64,000 bases of DNA from Elusimicrobiota bacterium (GCA_016234365.1 JACRER010000003.1:1-64000); one strand, 5' to 3'. Counted from the first letter of the stretch, positions 18,501-26,889 are shown. The notes: generated by a model not told the origin, from the letters alone. Program-made: numbers and translations.

Positions 18501-18614
18501 GCCATGCGCGAAGACATTGACCGGGCCCTTAAGTCCGGTTGTGATGACTATCTGACCAAGCCGATACGCAAGGGAGCCATCTACGCGTATCTTATGGGGG
18601 CCGCCGCCGGCTGA
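15582..18614 (+). CDS. Hybrid sensor histidine kinase with two receivers
   Basis: 1010 residues, no transmembrane segment. Residues 1-350 form an unnamed FIST-like sensor domain ending in FSCNCVLNYLYAGLEGRR. Then a PAS domain (about 370-480, YVNPAYTGLYGY), HisKA with His502 in SHEIRTPLNAIVG, and HATPase with NLMGNAVKF, DTGIGIP and GGTGLGLPI. Two receivers follow (about 745-865 with VFVDFNMPGMDG, and 885-1005 with VFMDMQMPGMDG). The same N-terminal domain is in the sensor at 18652, which is transcribed toward it. The ATG at 15582 has AGGGGGG upstream. The output is probably relayed through the Hpt protein at 15109; no DNA-binding domain is present. Confidence 0.9.
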   Translation: MTGEHSMMTVAELRSEMARGGYFVLAGDEKLLAQLPPGNWVGGTIPYFMAEAGGLLSQEKIYVLKLPEYISKAEIRTYPERALPEIYKDAPENGFSYMVMPASSKTHFSFALNAPGYSDFAASPLAGWIAGVALPNATGAVPKVFNGLSPEALEDAAVVLHASLPKGKTAVVGIINIFEPSNGDRLAFLSDGFSAAEVLVNGEKRNFARYIAEKKLDIKLPLVANCGGALVNVSFQEVDASGGEVRFFAPVFKDVEYRHAKPVGDYLRSFLDQKPGGIEDRVLFSCNCVLNYLYAGLEGRRTPGFTGPVTFGEIAYQLLNQTAVYIEIVTANLAERLRDDTAMRRLNSEIRRQRDEILVLQNGLEQTTLGVVLTDTSGVIKYVNPAYTGLYGYEAAEVIGKTPRILKSGETPLPLYESLWKTLLSGRAWSGELRNRAKAGELVWVRVNISPIRDSDGKLTHFMAFHKDITLEKQLVAEVVDSKRQADKANQAKSDFLASMSHEIRTPLNAIVGMSELIDEAGLNKEQAQYLAVMRNASDTLLSLINDILDISKIEAGKIDIEKAPFNLEELVSKVSEMMAVRAFKKNVEISFKIEADVPVFVEGDATRLRQVLMNLMGNAVKFVEKGWISLSVSRQKTGADGLQLLFSVRDTGIGIPPEKMGSVFEKFTQADSSTTRKYGGTGLGLPISKMLIELMGGRIWLESEPGVGTTFFFTVNLSAQKENLAVYLPKADMTELKGRRFLVVDDNLTNRIIIREMIQSWGASCEGASDGEKGLAKVLEQQRESTPFHGVFVDFNMPGMDGYEFCRRVVTDAAIAPKPALALVTSDTVRFRKEDFRSLGVNTHLMKPVKKQTVLDGALELLAARVSAPVPASQTAPVYKKEDLPALSILLVDDSEDNRLLINSFLKGTKIRLESAVDGFDGLEKFKSGSYDLVFMDMQMPGMDGFEATRKLRELEAAGGRRRTRVVALTAMAMREDIDRALKSGCDDYLTKPIRKGAIYAYLMGAAAG

Positions 18615-18651
18615 CTTTGCCGCTGACGTGAGTGCGCATGTCGCGGGGATG

Positions 18652-20625
18652 TCAGCCGGGCTTTTCACCGTCCTTGAACCACTTTTCGTTCCCGTAGAGT
18701 TTGTCGATACAGCTCTCGCACAGGCCGTGGGAGAACTTCGCCTCGGAGCGCTGGCTGATATAGGTCTCCACCCGCTCCCAGTAGCCCTTGTCGTTGCGGA
18801 TCTTCTTGCAGTTGGCGCAGATAGGGATGAGCCCCTGCAGGGTGCTGACCTCCTTCAGGGCCGCTTCCATCTTCCTGCGCCCGCTGATGTCGCGCATGAT
18901 CGCCACCAGGTACTCTTTGCCGCTCAATGCCACGTATTTCACGTTCGCCTCGGCCGGAAAGGTGTCTCCGTTGCTGCGGCGGTTGGTGAGGTTCATTAAC
19001 AGGGAGGGAGCCGCCTTTATGCGCTCCGCTTCGGCGCGCCAGTCGTAGTCCGCTGGCAGGTCCGCGCGGGTTTCCGGGAATCTCATCTTCAGCAGTTCCG
19101 GTCTGGAGCGGCCTAGCATCTCGCAGGCGCTTACGTTCACGTCCAGGAGGCGTCCGTCTCCGGGGAATATTATAAGGACGGCGTCGCTGGAGCTTTCCAG
19201 GAGGTCGCGGAACAATTTCAGCTCGTCGTTCGCGCGGCGCAGGTCGGTCACGTCGCGAATGACCCCGGCGATGCCGCCCACCCCGCCGCCGGCTCCGGGG
19301 AAAGTGGCCGAACGCACGATCATGCTCCGGCTGCCGCCGTCCCCGCCTGGAAAGTCGAGTTCGTAGGTCTGTGTGCCGGGAGCGGCCAGTAGTTCATTGT
19401 TCTTGCGGGTATAGACGTCCGCTATCTCCGCGGGAAATAGTTCCCGCACGGTCCTGCCCAGTATTTTCGCCTTGGGTAAACCGGCGAGTTCCTCGTAGGC
19501 GCGGTTGCAGCCCAGCAGCCTGCCGCTCTCGTCCTTGTAGAAGACCGGGTCCGGGATGGTGTCCATCAGCGTGCCCAGCAGGCGGTTCTGGCGGCGCAGG
19601 GCGGTCTCGGTCCGCAGACGTTCGGCCAGGTTGGCCGTTACTATCTCCATGTATACGGCGGTCTGGTTGAGCAGCTGGTAGGCTACCTCTCCGAAAGTGA
19701 TGGGGCCGGTGAACCCGGTGGTGCGTCTGCCTTCCAGGCCGGAGTGCCGGTAATTGAGGATGCAATTGCAGGAGAACATTAACCGGTCCTCTATCCCCTG
19801 AGGTTTCTGGCTCATGAAAGCCCGCAGATACTCGCCTACTGACTTGGCGTGGCGGTATTCGACCCCCTTGAAGACCGGGGCGAAAAAACTGACGTCCCCG
19901 GAGGTCTCGTTCACGCTCTGAAAGGAGACGTTGATCATCGCGCCTCCGTAATCGGCGACCAGCGGCAGCCGGGTGTCCAGCTTTTTCGAGGCCAGGTAGC
20001 GTGCCAGCTTCACGGATCTTCCGTTCACAAAGGCGTTCTTCGCGTTGAACCCGTCGGCCTCGAACGTCAGCACGTCGCCGTCGCCGGGCTCGAAAATGTT
20101 GATGATGCCAAGGACCGCCGTCCTGCCTTTGGGGAGACTGACGTGCATCACGGCGGCTGCGTCCGTAAAGGAGTTCCCGGTGCGTCCGTCGAAAACCTTG
20201 GGTGTGGCTTTACCGATGTCTTCCAGGCGCACGCCGGCTATCCAGCCGGCCAGGGGGCTGGCGGCGAAGTCGTCATAATCGTGCGCGTTCAGGGCGAAGG
20301 AGAGGTGGGTCGGGCTGGAAGCCGGCATGGTGATGAGGCTGAAGCCGTTCTCCGGGGCGTCCCTGTACACCGAGGCGAGCGAGCGCCCGGTGTAGATTTT
20401 AATGCAGGCCCCTGTCACATATTTCGGGAGTTCGAGAACATAGGCCTTGTCCCGCGTCTGGAGTCCGCCGTTATCCGTCATGAAGTATGGCGTGGTCCCC
20501 CCTATCCAGTCGCCTTTGGGCAGGTCAGTGAGGAGACTTTCATCCGCCGCGATAAAATAGAAGCCTCCGGCGGCTATCTTCTGTTTGAGCTCGCTCAACT
20601 CAAGCATCCCCTGGCCGTTGATCAT
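18652..20625 (-). CDS. PAS sensor protein with C-terminal Cys cluster, no kinase
   Basis: 657 residues. The first 330 are the same FIST-like sensor domain as in the kinase at 15582 (shared segments include GIEDRLMFSCNCILNY and GRRTTGFTGPITFGEVAYQL). Two PAS domains follow (about 350-460, IPDPVFYKDESGRLLGCNRA; and 480-590). Instead of a kinase, the C-terminus carries LIPICANCKKIRNDKGYW and FSHGLCESCIDKLY, a four-Cys module. The same module ends the receiver protein encoded divergently at 20627. The start at 20625 is chosen for the GGGAGA upstream; the longer frame to 21057 would be antisense to that receiver gene. It may sense the same signal as the hybrid kinase and pass it by protein contact. 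Confidence 0.85.
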   Translation of the reverse strand: MINGQGMLELSELKQKIAAGGFYFIAADESLLTDLPKGDWIGGTTPYFMTDNGGLQTRDKAYVLELPKYVTGACIKIYTGRSLASVYRDAPENGFSLITMPASSPTHLSFALNAHDYDDFAASPLAGWIAGVRLEDIGKATPKVFDGRTGNSFTDAAAVMHVSLPKGRTAVLGIINIFEPGDGDVLTFEADGFNAKNAFVNGRSVKLARYLASKKLDTRLPLVADYGGAMINVSFQSVNETSGDVSFFAPVFKGVEYRHAKSVGEYLRAFMSQKPQGIEDRLMFSCNCILNYRHSGLEGRRTTGFTGPITFGEVAYQLLNQTAVYMEIVTANLAERLRTETALRRQNRLLGTLMDTIPDPVFYKDESGRLLGCNRAYEELAGLPKAKILGRTVRELFPAEIADVYTRKNNELLAAPGTQTYELDFPGGDGGSRSMIVRSATFPGAGGGVGGIAGVIRDVTDLRRANDELKLFRDLLESSSDAVLIIFPGDGRLLDVNVSACEMLGRSRPELLKMRFPETRADLPADYDWRAEAERIKAAPSLLMNLTNRRSNGDTFPAEANVKYVALSGKEYLVAIMRDISGRRKMEAALKEVSTLQGLIPICANCKKIRNDKGYWERVETYISQRSEAKFSHGLCESCIDKLYGNEKWFKDGEKPG

Positions 20626-20626
20626 A

Positions 20627-21331
20627 GTGTTCTCCCTGTCGCGTGTCCTCAATCGGATTAAAGTAAAAGGAGTCTGGCGTGTCAACCGTTGGCGGGGAGG
20701 CGGTCCCGGATTTCCGCGTCCTAAGTCGCCGGCCGGCCCCGCCGGGGGCGAGCCCGGGGCGGACAAGTTGCCGCCGTCCCGCCTGCTGCTGGCCGATGAC
20801 TCCGAGGATAATCGCATGATCATCGGCATGTATCTGAAGGCCTCGCCGGTGAAACTGGACACCGCTGTCAACGGCCAGGAGGCGATGGAGAAGTTCAAGA
20901 CCGGCAAGTACGATCTGGTGTTGATGGATATGCAGATGCCGGTCATGGACGGGCGCGAGGCGGCGGCTAAGATCCGTGCCTGGGAAAAGGAGCGAGGCGT
21001 GCCGGCCGTGCCCATAATGGCGTTCACGGCCTCGGCGCTGAAAGAGGAGATAGACAAAGCGCTTGCCGCGGGCTGCGACTACCTGCAGAAACCGGTGAAT
21101 AAGGAACTTCTGCGGGTCCGGCTGCGCGTGGCGCAAAGGATCCTGAAACTTGATATGGACGTGGACGCTTTAAGCAAACTTATTCCGGTATGTTCTCATT
21201 GCCGCCGCGTGCGCCGCGACGACCAGGCTTATGTCAGCCTGGAGGCGTATATTTCCAAAAATTCCGATTTTCAGTTCTCCCACGGCATCTGTCCGGAGTG
21301 TCTCAAAAAACACTATCCGCAGTTCTCGTGA
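20627..21331 (+). CDS. Receiver-domain protein with C-terminal Cys cluster
   Basis: Response regulator without DNA-binding domain. The receiver starts near 20775 (SRLLLADDSEDN), with the phospho-acceptor in LVLMDMQMPVMDG and the conserved Lys in CDYLQKPV. The last 55 residues hold IPVCSHCRRVRRDD and FSHGICPECLKKHYP, the four-Cys module of the divergent sensor at 18652, so the two proteins probably work together. The start is uncertain: GTG 20627 gives a 45-residue disordered leader that overlaps the sensor gene's promoter; a TTG at 20768 would start just before the receiver. Neither has a convincing ribosome-binding site. Confidence 0.75.
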   Translation: MFSLSRVLNRIKVKGVWRVNRWRGGGPGFPRPKSPAGPAGGEPGADKLPPSRLLLADDSEDNRMIIGMYLKASPVKLDTAVNGQEAMEKFKTGKYDLVLMDMQMPVMDGREAAAKIRAWEKERGVPAVPIMAFTASALKEEIDKALAAGCDYLQKPVNKELLRVRLRVAQRILKLDMDVDALSKLIPVCSHCRRVRRDDQAYVSLEAYISKNSDFQFSHGICPECLKKHYPQFS

Positions 21332-21357
21332 TCCGCCGGGCGCGCCGCGCGCCGGTC

Positions 21358-24150
21358 TTATTGCGCCAGCGCGTCGCGGACCTTCTGAAGAACGATATCC
21401 GAATTGAGCGGTTTTTCCAGAAAAGTTATTCCCTGCGCCGCGGCGCCCTGCATGCCGGCCAAGGCGTTGTCGGTGTAGCCGGACATGAATATCACCTTCA
21501 CCCCCGGCGCTCTCTCCGCTACCGCGCGGGCCAGTTCGAAGCCGTTCATTCGGGGCATGATCATATCGGTCAGCATCAGCCGGATGTCCCGCCTCTCTCC
21601 GCATAATTCAAGGGCGGCGTCGGGGGAATCCGCCTCCAGCACGGTATAGCCGTTCTGTGTCAACAGTCTGGCCAGGAACCGGCGTACGGGCTCATCATCC
21701 TCCACCAGCAGAAGTGTGCCGGTCCCGGTATGTGGAGCGGTGGCCGGTCTTGCTTCCTCCTTTACCGGTTCCTGCGTTCCCGCGACCGGAAAGTAGAGTT
21801 TGAACGTGGTGCCCTTTCCCGGTTCGCTGTAAACATAAATGTTCCCTCCGCTCTGTTTCACGATGCCGTACACGGTGGAGAGCCCGAGCCCCGTGCCTTT
21901 GCCCTGCTCCTTGGTGGTGAAGAACGGTTCGAAGATGCGCGCTTTTATCTCCGGCGACATGCCCGCGCCCGTGTCGCTGACGGCAAGCATGACGTAGCGT
22001 CCCGGAAGGACTTCCGGATCTCCGGCGGTGTAATTCTCCCCGAGGGCGACCAGCGCCGTCTCAAAGGTGAGCTTGCCGCCGCCGGGCATGGCGTCGCGCG
22101 CATTCACGGCCAGGTTAAGCAGCACCTGCTCCAATTGCCCCTGGTTGGCCAGCACTTTCGCCGGCGCCGAGGCGAGGGCCGTTACGAATTCGATGTTTTC
22201 CGCGACTATCCGGCGGATCATTTTTACGACTTCCGGAACGACCGCGTCCAGGTCCAGCGCCGTGGAACTTATCACCTGCTTGCGGCTGAAGGCCAGCAGT
22301 TGTCTCGTGAGGCCCGTGGCCCTCTCTCCGGCCTTCAGGATCTCCTCCAGGTCTGCGCGCCGCGGGTCCCCGGCCGGTATGCCCGCGCCAAGGAAGGAGG
22401 CGTAGCCCATTATGGCGGAGAGGATATTATTGAAATCGTGCGCGACCCCGCCCGCTACGTGCCCGATGGCCTCCATTTTCTGGGAATGCACGAGTTGTTC
22501 CTCCACCCGCGACCGCAGTATGTCGGCGGCCAGGATATCGGATACCGCCTTAAGGAAATCCAGCCGTTTGCCGTTGACGACCACGCCTTCCTTGAGGTAA
22601 AGGTTGACGACGCCGAGCACCTTGCCGGAGGCCAGTATGGGCGCGCAGTAATGCCCGTGCTGCGCGATCCCTTCATAGGAGATGTCGTGGTCGCTGTTAA
22701 CGCAACTGGAGGTGATGGTCTCGCCGCTTTTGGCGGCTTTGCCGCACAGGCATTTGCCGAAAGGGAGCCTTGCGCAGGCGGCCAGGAGCTCGGGGGCGAG
22801 CCCCTGCTGCGCCGTCAGCACCAATGAGTCCCCGCCTGAGAGAAAAATGGCGCCGCGCGGTTCCACCGCGAGCCACGGGATGCTGAACAGCACGGCCAGG
22901 TGAGCCGACAGCTTCTTCTGGAGCGGTAGCGGGGTCAGCGACTGGCGGAGGATATCGTTGAGGGCGTGCTGGATCTCGTAGGACTCCCGCATCTCCGCTT
23001 CGGAACGCTCCAGTTCGGTGATGTCGCGGTCCACCGCGATAATAAGCTTCTTGTCTCCCAGGGACGCCACGCGGGCATAGGCTTCCACCGGGAAGGAGGA
23101 GCCGTCCTTGCGGACGCGCAGCAGCCTGAAACGCCCGGCGCCATCCGCGAACAGGCGGCGCAGTCTGCCCTGGGCCAGTTCCGCGTCTGCGGGGGAGTCC
23201 AGCCGGGACACGTTCATCCCCAGTAGTTCCTCCCTTGAATAACCGGTGGTGCGGACCACGGTTTCATTCACGTAGATTATTCTACCGTCCAATTCCAGGG
23301 CGTGGATGGCATCGGTGGCGTTGTCCAGCAGTTCGGCCCGGAACCGCAGTTCCGTTTCCGTTCTCAGGCGCTCGGAAATATCGCGTTCCACGGAAATGGC
23401 GAGGTTTTCCCGGCCGGCGGCGCACAGATTGGCGGAGCACTCGAATTCGCGTACGGTCCCGTCCTTGCAGGTGTGCTTCACCACGAAGCTCCGGCCTTCG
23501 GCGGCGGCTTTCCTGCGGTCGCTTATGATGCTCTCCGCTATTTCAGGAGCCGATGCTGTGAGTTCCGGGTCCAGCACCGAGATGGGCCGGCCTACCAGCT
23601 CGTTGCGGGAAAATCCCAGCAACTTTACCACCGACTCGCTCACGTCCTGGATGATAGGCGCTCCGGAAGGAAGGAGCTTCAGCAGCAGGACCAGGTCGGA
23701 AACGTTGGTGAATATGGAATGGAACCGGGTTTCGCTCTCCTGCAGGGCCTCCCTGGCCCGCAGGCTTTCCGTCACGTCCCAAAAGATCCCGAGTATGCCG
23801 GCCTGGCGCCCCGCCGCGTCCCTGACGGGGATCTTGACCGTGTGGATGGTGCGTTTCTCGCCGTTATGAACGTACTCTTCGTCAAATTCCTCCGTGAGGC
23901 CGGCTTTCAGCGCACGTTTGTCGTCCCTGCGGTATTTGTCCGCCAGTTCCACGGGGAAAAAGTCGTAATCGGTCCTGCCCTCAAGGTTCTCGGGCCTCAA
24001 CTTGAGGTCCTTTGCATAGGCTTCGTTGCAGAGCACGTAGACGGAGTTGGGGTCTTTCAGGAAGATCCGTTGTGGAAGATTGTCTATCAGTGTGCGGTAT
24101 ATGGATCCGTTTCCGCCGGAAGCGGGGGCGTGCGAGTTGTCATCCTTCAT
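21358..24150 (-). CDS. PAS-GAF hybrid histidine kinase with receiver
   Basis: 930 residues, cytoplasmic. Three PAS domains (about 15-140, 145-270, 275-395), a GAF domain (about 410-545, with FGKCLCGKAAKSGE), then HisKA with His571 in VAGGVAHDFNNILSAI, a type frequent in soluble hybrid kinases. HATPase follows with DTGAGM and FFTTKEQGKGTGLGLSTVYG, and a C-terminal receiver (about 810-925) with LMLTDMIMPRMNG. The start is supported by GAGGG. The gene is 58 bp downstream of the two-receiver gene at 24209 on the same strand and may be its kinase. Confidence 0.9.
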   Translation of the reverse strand: MKDDNSHAPASGGNGSIYRTLIDNLPQRIFLKDPNSVYVLCNEAYAKDLKLRPENLEGRTDYDFFPVELADKYRRDDKRALKAGLTEEFDEEYVHNGEKRTIHTVKIPVRDAAGRQAGILGIFWDVTESLRAREALQESETRFHSIFTNVSDLVLLLKLLPSGAPIIQDVSESVVKLLGFSRNELVGRPISVLDPELTASAPEIAESIISDRRKAAAEGRSFVVKHTCKDGTVREFECSANLCAAGRENLAISVERDISERLRTETELRFRAELLDNATDAIHALELDGRIIYVNETVVRTTGYSREELLGMNVSRLDSPADAELAQGRLRRLFADGAGRFRLLRVRKDGSSFPVEAYARVASLGDKKLIIAVDRDITELERSEAEMRESYEIQHALNDILRQSLTPLPLQKKLSAHLAVLFSIPWLAVEPRGAIFLSGGDSLVLTAQQGLAPELLAACARLPFGKCLCGKAAKSGETITSSCVNSDHDISYEGIAQHGHYCAPILASGKVLGVVNLYLKEGVVVNGKRLDFLKAVSDILAADILRSRVEEQLVHSQKMEAIGHVAGGVAHDFNNILSAIMGYASFLGAGIPAGDPRRADLEEILKAGERATGLTRQLLAFSRKQVISSTALDLDAVVPEVVKMIRRIVAENIEFVTALASAPAKVLANQGQLEQVLLNLAVNARDAMPGGGKLTFETALVALGENYTAGDPEVLPGRYVMLAVSDTGAGMSPEIKARIFEPFFTTKEQGKGTGLGLSTVYGIVKQSGGNIYVYSEPGKGTTFKLYFPVAGTQEPVKEEARPATAPHTGTGTLLLVEDDEPVRRFLARLLTQNGYTVLEADSPDAALELCGERRDIRLMLTDMIMPRMNGFELARAVAERAPGVKVIFMSGYTDNALAGMQGAAAQGITFLEKPLNSDIVLQKVRDALAQ

Positions 24151-24208
24151 ATTCCCTCAAGATCTTGTTTATCGGCTGCCCCACAAGTCGAGAACCCAGC
24201 GGTGTCCC

Positions 24209-25003
24209 CTACTGGCGCTGCAGCAGCATGCGGGCTTTCAGGATATTGCCCAGTTGTTCCAGGTTCACGGGTTTCTCGATGTAATCGAAGGCCCCTATTT
24301 TCAGGGACGCCCTGGCCACTTCCTCGTCGTCGTTGCCGGTGATCATTACGAACCCGGTCCCAGGCATTTCGGCTATCAGTTCCTTAAGCACCGCTATGCC
24401 GTCCTTTTTGGGCATCAGGATGTCCAGCAGGACAATGTCGGGTTTGCGTTCGCGGGCCAGTTCCACCGCCCTGGCGCCGTCTTCGGCGGTAAGTACTTCG
24501 TAGCCGAGAGAAGAAAGGAAGCGGGAAAGGATGTTAAGGATAGAGGGGTCGTCGTCCGCCGCCAGCAGCAGCCCTTTGCTATGGCCCCGTGGGGCATCCG
24601 GTGCCGCGGCCGCGGGTGCGCGCTGCGCGGCCTGGCGCGGTTTGGAGGTGCCCAGCACGCGGTCCACTTCGTCCAGGACCTTGGAAAGGCCGTCGCCCTT
24701 GGAGATGAAAGCGGCCGCGCCGTCGCGCAGGTACGCCTCGGCGTCCTCGGGGGCGTCGTAGCCAGAGAGCATGATCACCGGGATGTCGGGAGAGATCTGG
24801 CGGATCTCCTTGAAAACCACGGAGCCGGTCTTGACTGGCATATCCCGGTCCAGGATGACCAGGTCCGGTTTGGCGCTCTTGAACACCAGCACCCCGTTGC
24901 CGCCGTCGGCCGCCGAGACCACCCGGTGCCCGCCATGCGTAAGGAACACCGTAAGCGCGTCGCGCACGATGCCGTCGTCGTCTATGATAAGTACCTTGGC
25001 CAT
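24209..25003 (-). CDS. Tandem-receiver protein
   Basis: 264 residues made of two receiver domains joined by an Ala/Pro linker. Receiver 1 (2-118) has the acidic triad and Asp52 in VILDRDMPVKTG; receiver 2 (142-262) has Asp194 in VLLDILMPKKDG and Lys in FDYIEKPVN. There is no output domain, so it probably acts as a phosphate sink or protein-contact switch. A TATAAT ends ten bases before the ATG with no clear Shine-Dalgarno, suggesting a very short leader. Confidence 0.87.
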   Translation of the reverse strand: MAKVLIIDDDGIVRDALTVFLTHGGHRVVSAADGGNGVLVFKSAKPDLVILDRDMPVKTGSVVFKEIRQISPDIPVIMLSGYDAPEDAEAYLRDGAAAFISKGDGLSKVLDEVDRVLGTSKPRQAAQRAPAAAAPDAPRGHSKGLLLAADDDPSILNILSRFLSSLGYEVLTAEDGARAVELARERKPDIVLLDILMPKKDGIAVLKELIAEMPGTGFVMITGNDDEEVARASLKIGAFDYIEKPVNLEQLGNILKARMLLQRQ

Positions 25004-25013
25004 AACGCCTACA

Positions 25014-25019
25014 ATTATA
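25014..25019 (-). promoter_or_regulatory. -10 element of the tandem-receiver gene
   Basis: TATAAT on the minus strand, ten bases before the ATG at 25003. The expected start site leaves a leader of about four bases. Confidence 0.4.
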
Positions 25020-25036
25020 ATATATAAAGCGGGCGT

Positions 25037-25975
25037 TCAGTCGATACGGCGGTCCTTCAGGTAGACGCTGCCGGTGCGGTCCTTGAGGCCTTTGAGGTAT
25101 TTCTTGATCTCGGCCGCTATGTCCACTATCTTGGCGTAGTGGTCCAGCATGCGTTTCTCGTTGGTGGCTACGGCTATGGTGAGCGACATCAGCGGGAAAT
25201 CCCTGGTGTTGCCCATGCGGTCTTTGGAAACTATGTGACCGCGCTCGCGGTCCTCGCGGTTGTAGAGTTTCGGCGCCAGCGTGTCGAACCTCGCGGCAAT
25301 GGTGCGGGCCATCTCGTCGGCGCGCTCAGGGTCAGCCATCAGCACGAAGTCGTCGCCGCCCACGTGGCCCACGAACACGTTCTCGCCCGCGAATTCGCTC
25401 TGGATGCCGTTGAGCAGCGCCGCGGTCTGTTTTATGGCGTTGTCCCCGTTGAGGTAGCCGTAATTGTCGTTATAGGCCTTGAAATTGTCCACGTCCACGT
25501 AGAAGAACGCCATGGGGTGGCCGGTCTTTATGCGGCGCGCGGCTTCCTCTTCTATGGCGGGGCCGCCGGGCAGCTGTGTCAGCGGGTTGGCGGCCAGCAT
25601 GCTGCGGGTGCGCAGGCTGGCCCGCTCCACGCGCGAGGTCAGCTCGAGGGTATTGAACGGCTTGCCCAGGAAATCGTCGGCGCCTATGCCGAATTCCGCG
25701 GCCTGCTCCTGGGGGCTGTCGTCGCCGCTGATGATGATCACGGGGATAAGCGCCAGGCGCACGTCCTTGCGGATGCGCGCCAGCAGTTCGCGGCCGCCCA
25801 GGCGGGGCATGTTGAGGTCCAGCAGGATCACGTCCGGCGGCTGCGCGGTCATCCGCTCCAGGGCGGTAACGCCGTCTTCGGCCGTGGTAACGTCCCAGTC
25901 CGTGCCGGCGAAGGCTTTTTCAATAATGCCGCGGAAGGCCTTGTCGTCGTCCGCTACCAGCAGTTTCCTGTTCAT
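25037..25975 (-). CDS. REC-GGDEF response regulator (variant GGDDF)
   Basis: 312 residues. The receiver (3-120) has Asp53 in LLDLNMPRLGG and Lys105. It is followed by a GGDEF-type domain starting NPLTQLPGG, with the active-site loop HVGGDDF at 206-210 instead of GGDEF or GGEEF. The substrate-site DVDNFKAYND is conserved. Some variants are active diguanylate cyclases and others bind nucleotide only, so cyclic di-GMP synthesis is plausible but not assured. Both the sequence after the GGDDF loop and the N-terminal LTQLPG deviate from the consensus. The start is preceded by GGGGGAG. It shares that leader style with the next gene upstream at 25998-26831. Confidence 0.85.
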   Translation of the reverse strand: MNRKLLVADDDKAFRGIIEKAFAGTDWDVTTAEDGVTALERMTAQPPDVILLDLNMPRLGGRELLARIRKDVRLALIPVIIISGDDSPQEQAAEFGIGADDFLGKPFNTLELTSRVERASLRTRSMLAANPLTQLPGGPAIEEEAARRIKTGHPMAFFYVDVDNFKAYNDNYGYLNGDNAIKQTAALLNGIQSEFAGENVFVGHVGGDDFVLMADPERADEMARTIAARFDTLAPKLYNREDRERGHIVSKDRMGNTRDFPLMSLTIAVATNEKRMLDHYAKIVDIAAEIKKYLKGLKDRTGSVYLKDRRID

Positions 25976-25997
25976 AACTCCCCCGTTCCCCCGAAAC

Positions 25998-26831
25998 TTA
26001 CTTTATACCGCAGCGGTCCACCACGGAATCCTCGCGCGCCATGAACTGCTCCAGTTTCTTCTCCTGCGCGGAGGGCAGCGCCGGGAGGTCCTGCAGCGAG
26101 TGGTACTTGGTGAGCAGCTCGTAGAACTGCTGCTTGACCTGCGGGTCGCGGATCTCGCTGCCCGGGTTGCGGCTCAGGCTGCCCAGTGCAAAGCCGGGTT
26201 CTTTCATCTTGTGGGCCCAATAGCGGGCTTTCAGGTCCACGGCGGCGGCGTTTATGCGGCTCATGCTGCGGAAGGATCCCTCGCAGCCGGGCTGGCCGTC
26301 GTTGAGGGCGTCGCGGAAGTCTTCTGCGGGCAGGGCCGCGGTGGCCACCGGCGCGCCCCAGTTGATGTCGGGCACGGGAGGCATCTCGCTGAAGCGGGCC
26401 ATGGACTTGAGTTCTTTCACGCTAAGCACGCGGCCGCTGCGGGCGTCCACCAGTTTTACCATTACGGTAAGCTCTTCGCCGGACTTGAAGATGGCGCCGC
26501 GGACGAAAGCCTGCGGGCGGGCCCGGGAAGGCAGTTTGTTCATCCAGCCGTCCCGGGAACCCGCGTAGGCCTGCATGGTCTCCTGGTCCATCACCTCCAG
26601 ATCTTTCTGGGCGGCCAGGCCGCTGGCGGTCATCTCCTGCGCGAAGCGGGCCTCGTTCTCCGACCCCTCGGCCCCGGTGAAGGGCATCAGGGCGACGCGG
26701 GAGATCCCGTTGGCTTTGGCCTCTCCGGCCAGGCCCTGGGCCAGGCCGGAATAATCGGCGGCGGCGGCGCAGGAGGCGAGCAGGATGAGGGCCGCGGCTT
26801 TTAAGGTGAATATCTTGATTAAGGTTTTCAT
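25998..26831 (-). CDS. Lipoprotein of the FlgO/CsgG-like type
   Basis: 277 residues with a signal peptide ending in the lipobox LASC (Cys about 21). The mature N-terminal half (ISRVALMPFTGAEGSE, then LEVMDQETMQAY, AFVRGAIFKSGEEL, LVDARSGRVL) has the alternating pattern of FlgO, CsgG and LpoB lipoproteins, in which a short-lived ATPase-like fold senses or scaffolds envelope machinery. The C-terminal third is not recognised. The start is supported by GGGGGAG; a TATACT-like -10 lies about 20 bases upstream. It is the only envelope protein in the signalling island, and a role in the signal input is possible but unproven. Confidence 0.6.
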   Translation of the reverse strand: MKTLIKIFTLKAAALILLASCAAAADYSGLAQGLAGEAKANGISRVALMPFTGAEGSENEARFAQEMTASGLAAQKDLEVMDQETMQAYAGSRDGWMNKLPSRARPQAFVRGAIFKSGEELTVMVKLVDARSGRVLSVKELKSMARFSEMPPVPDINWGAPVATAALPAEDFRDALNDGQPGCEGSFRSMSRINAAAVDLKARYWAHKMKEPGFALGSLSRNPGSEIRDPQVKQQFYELLTKYHSLQDLPALPSAQEKKLEQFMAREDSVVDRCGIK

Positions 26832-26889
26832 AACTCCCCCTTGCCTTAATAGTATAAGGAGGGGAGTTACGGGATACTTCAGGAAGGGC

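Noticed and set aside
18652..21057. Long 801-residue version of the sensor at 18652
   Set aside because: The extra 144 residues are antisense to the divergent receiver gene and have no domain; the ATG at 20625 has GGGAGA before it and begins the shared sensor domain.
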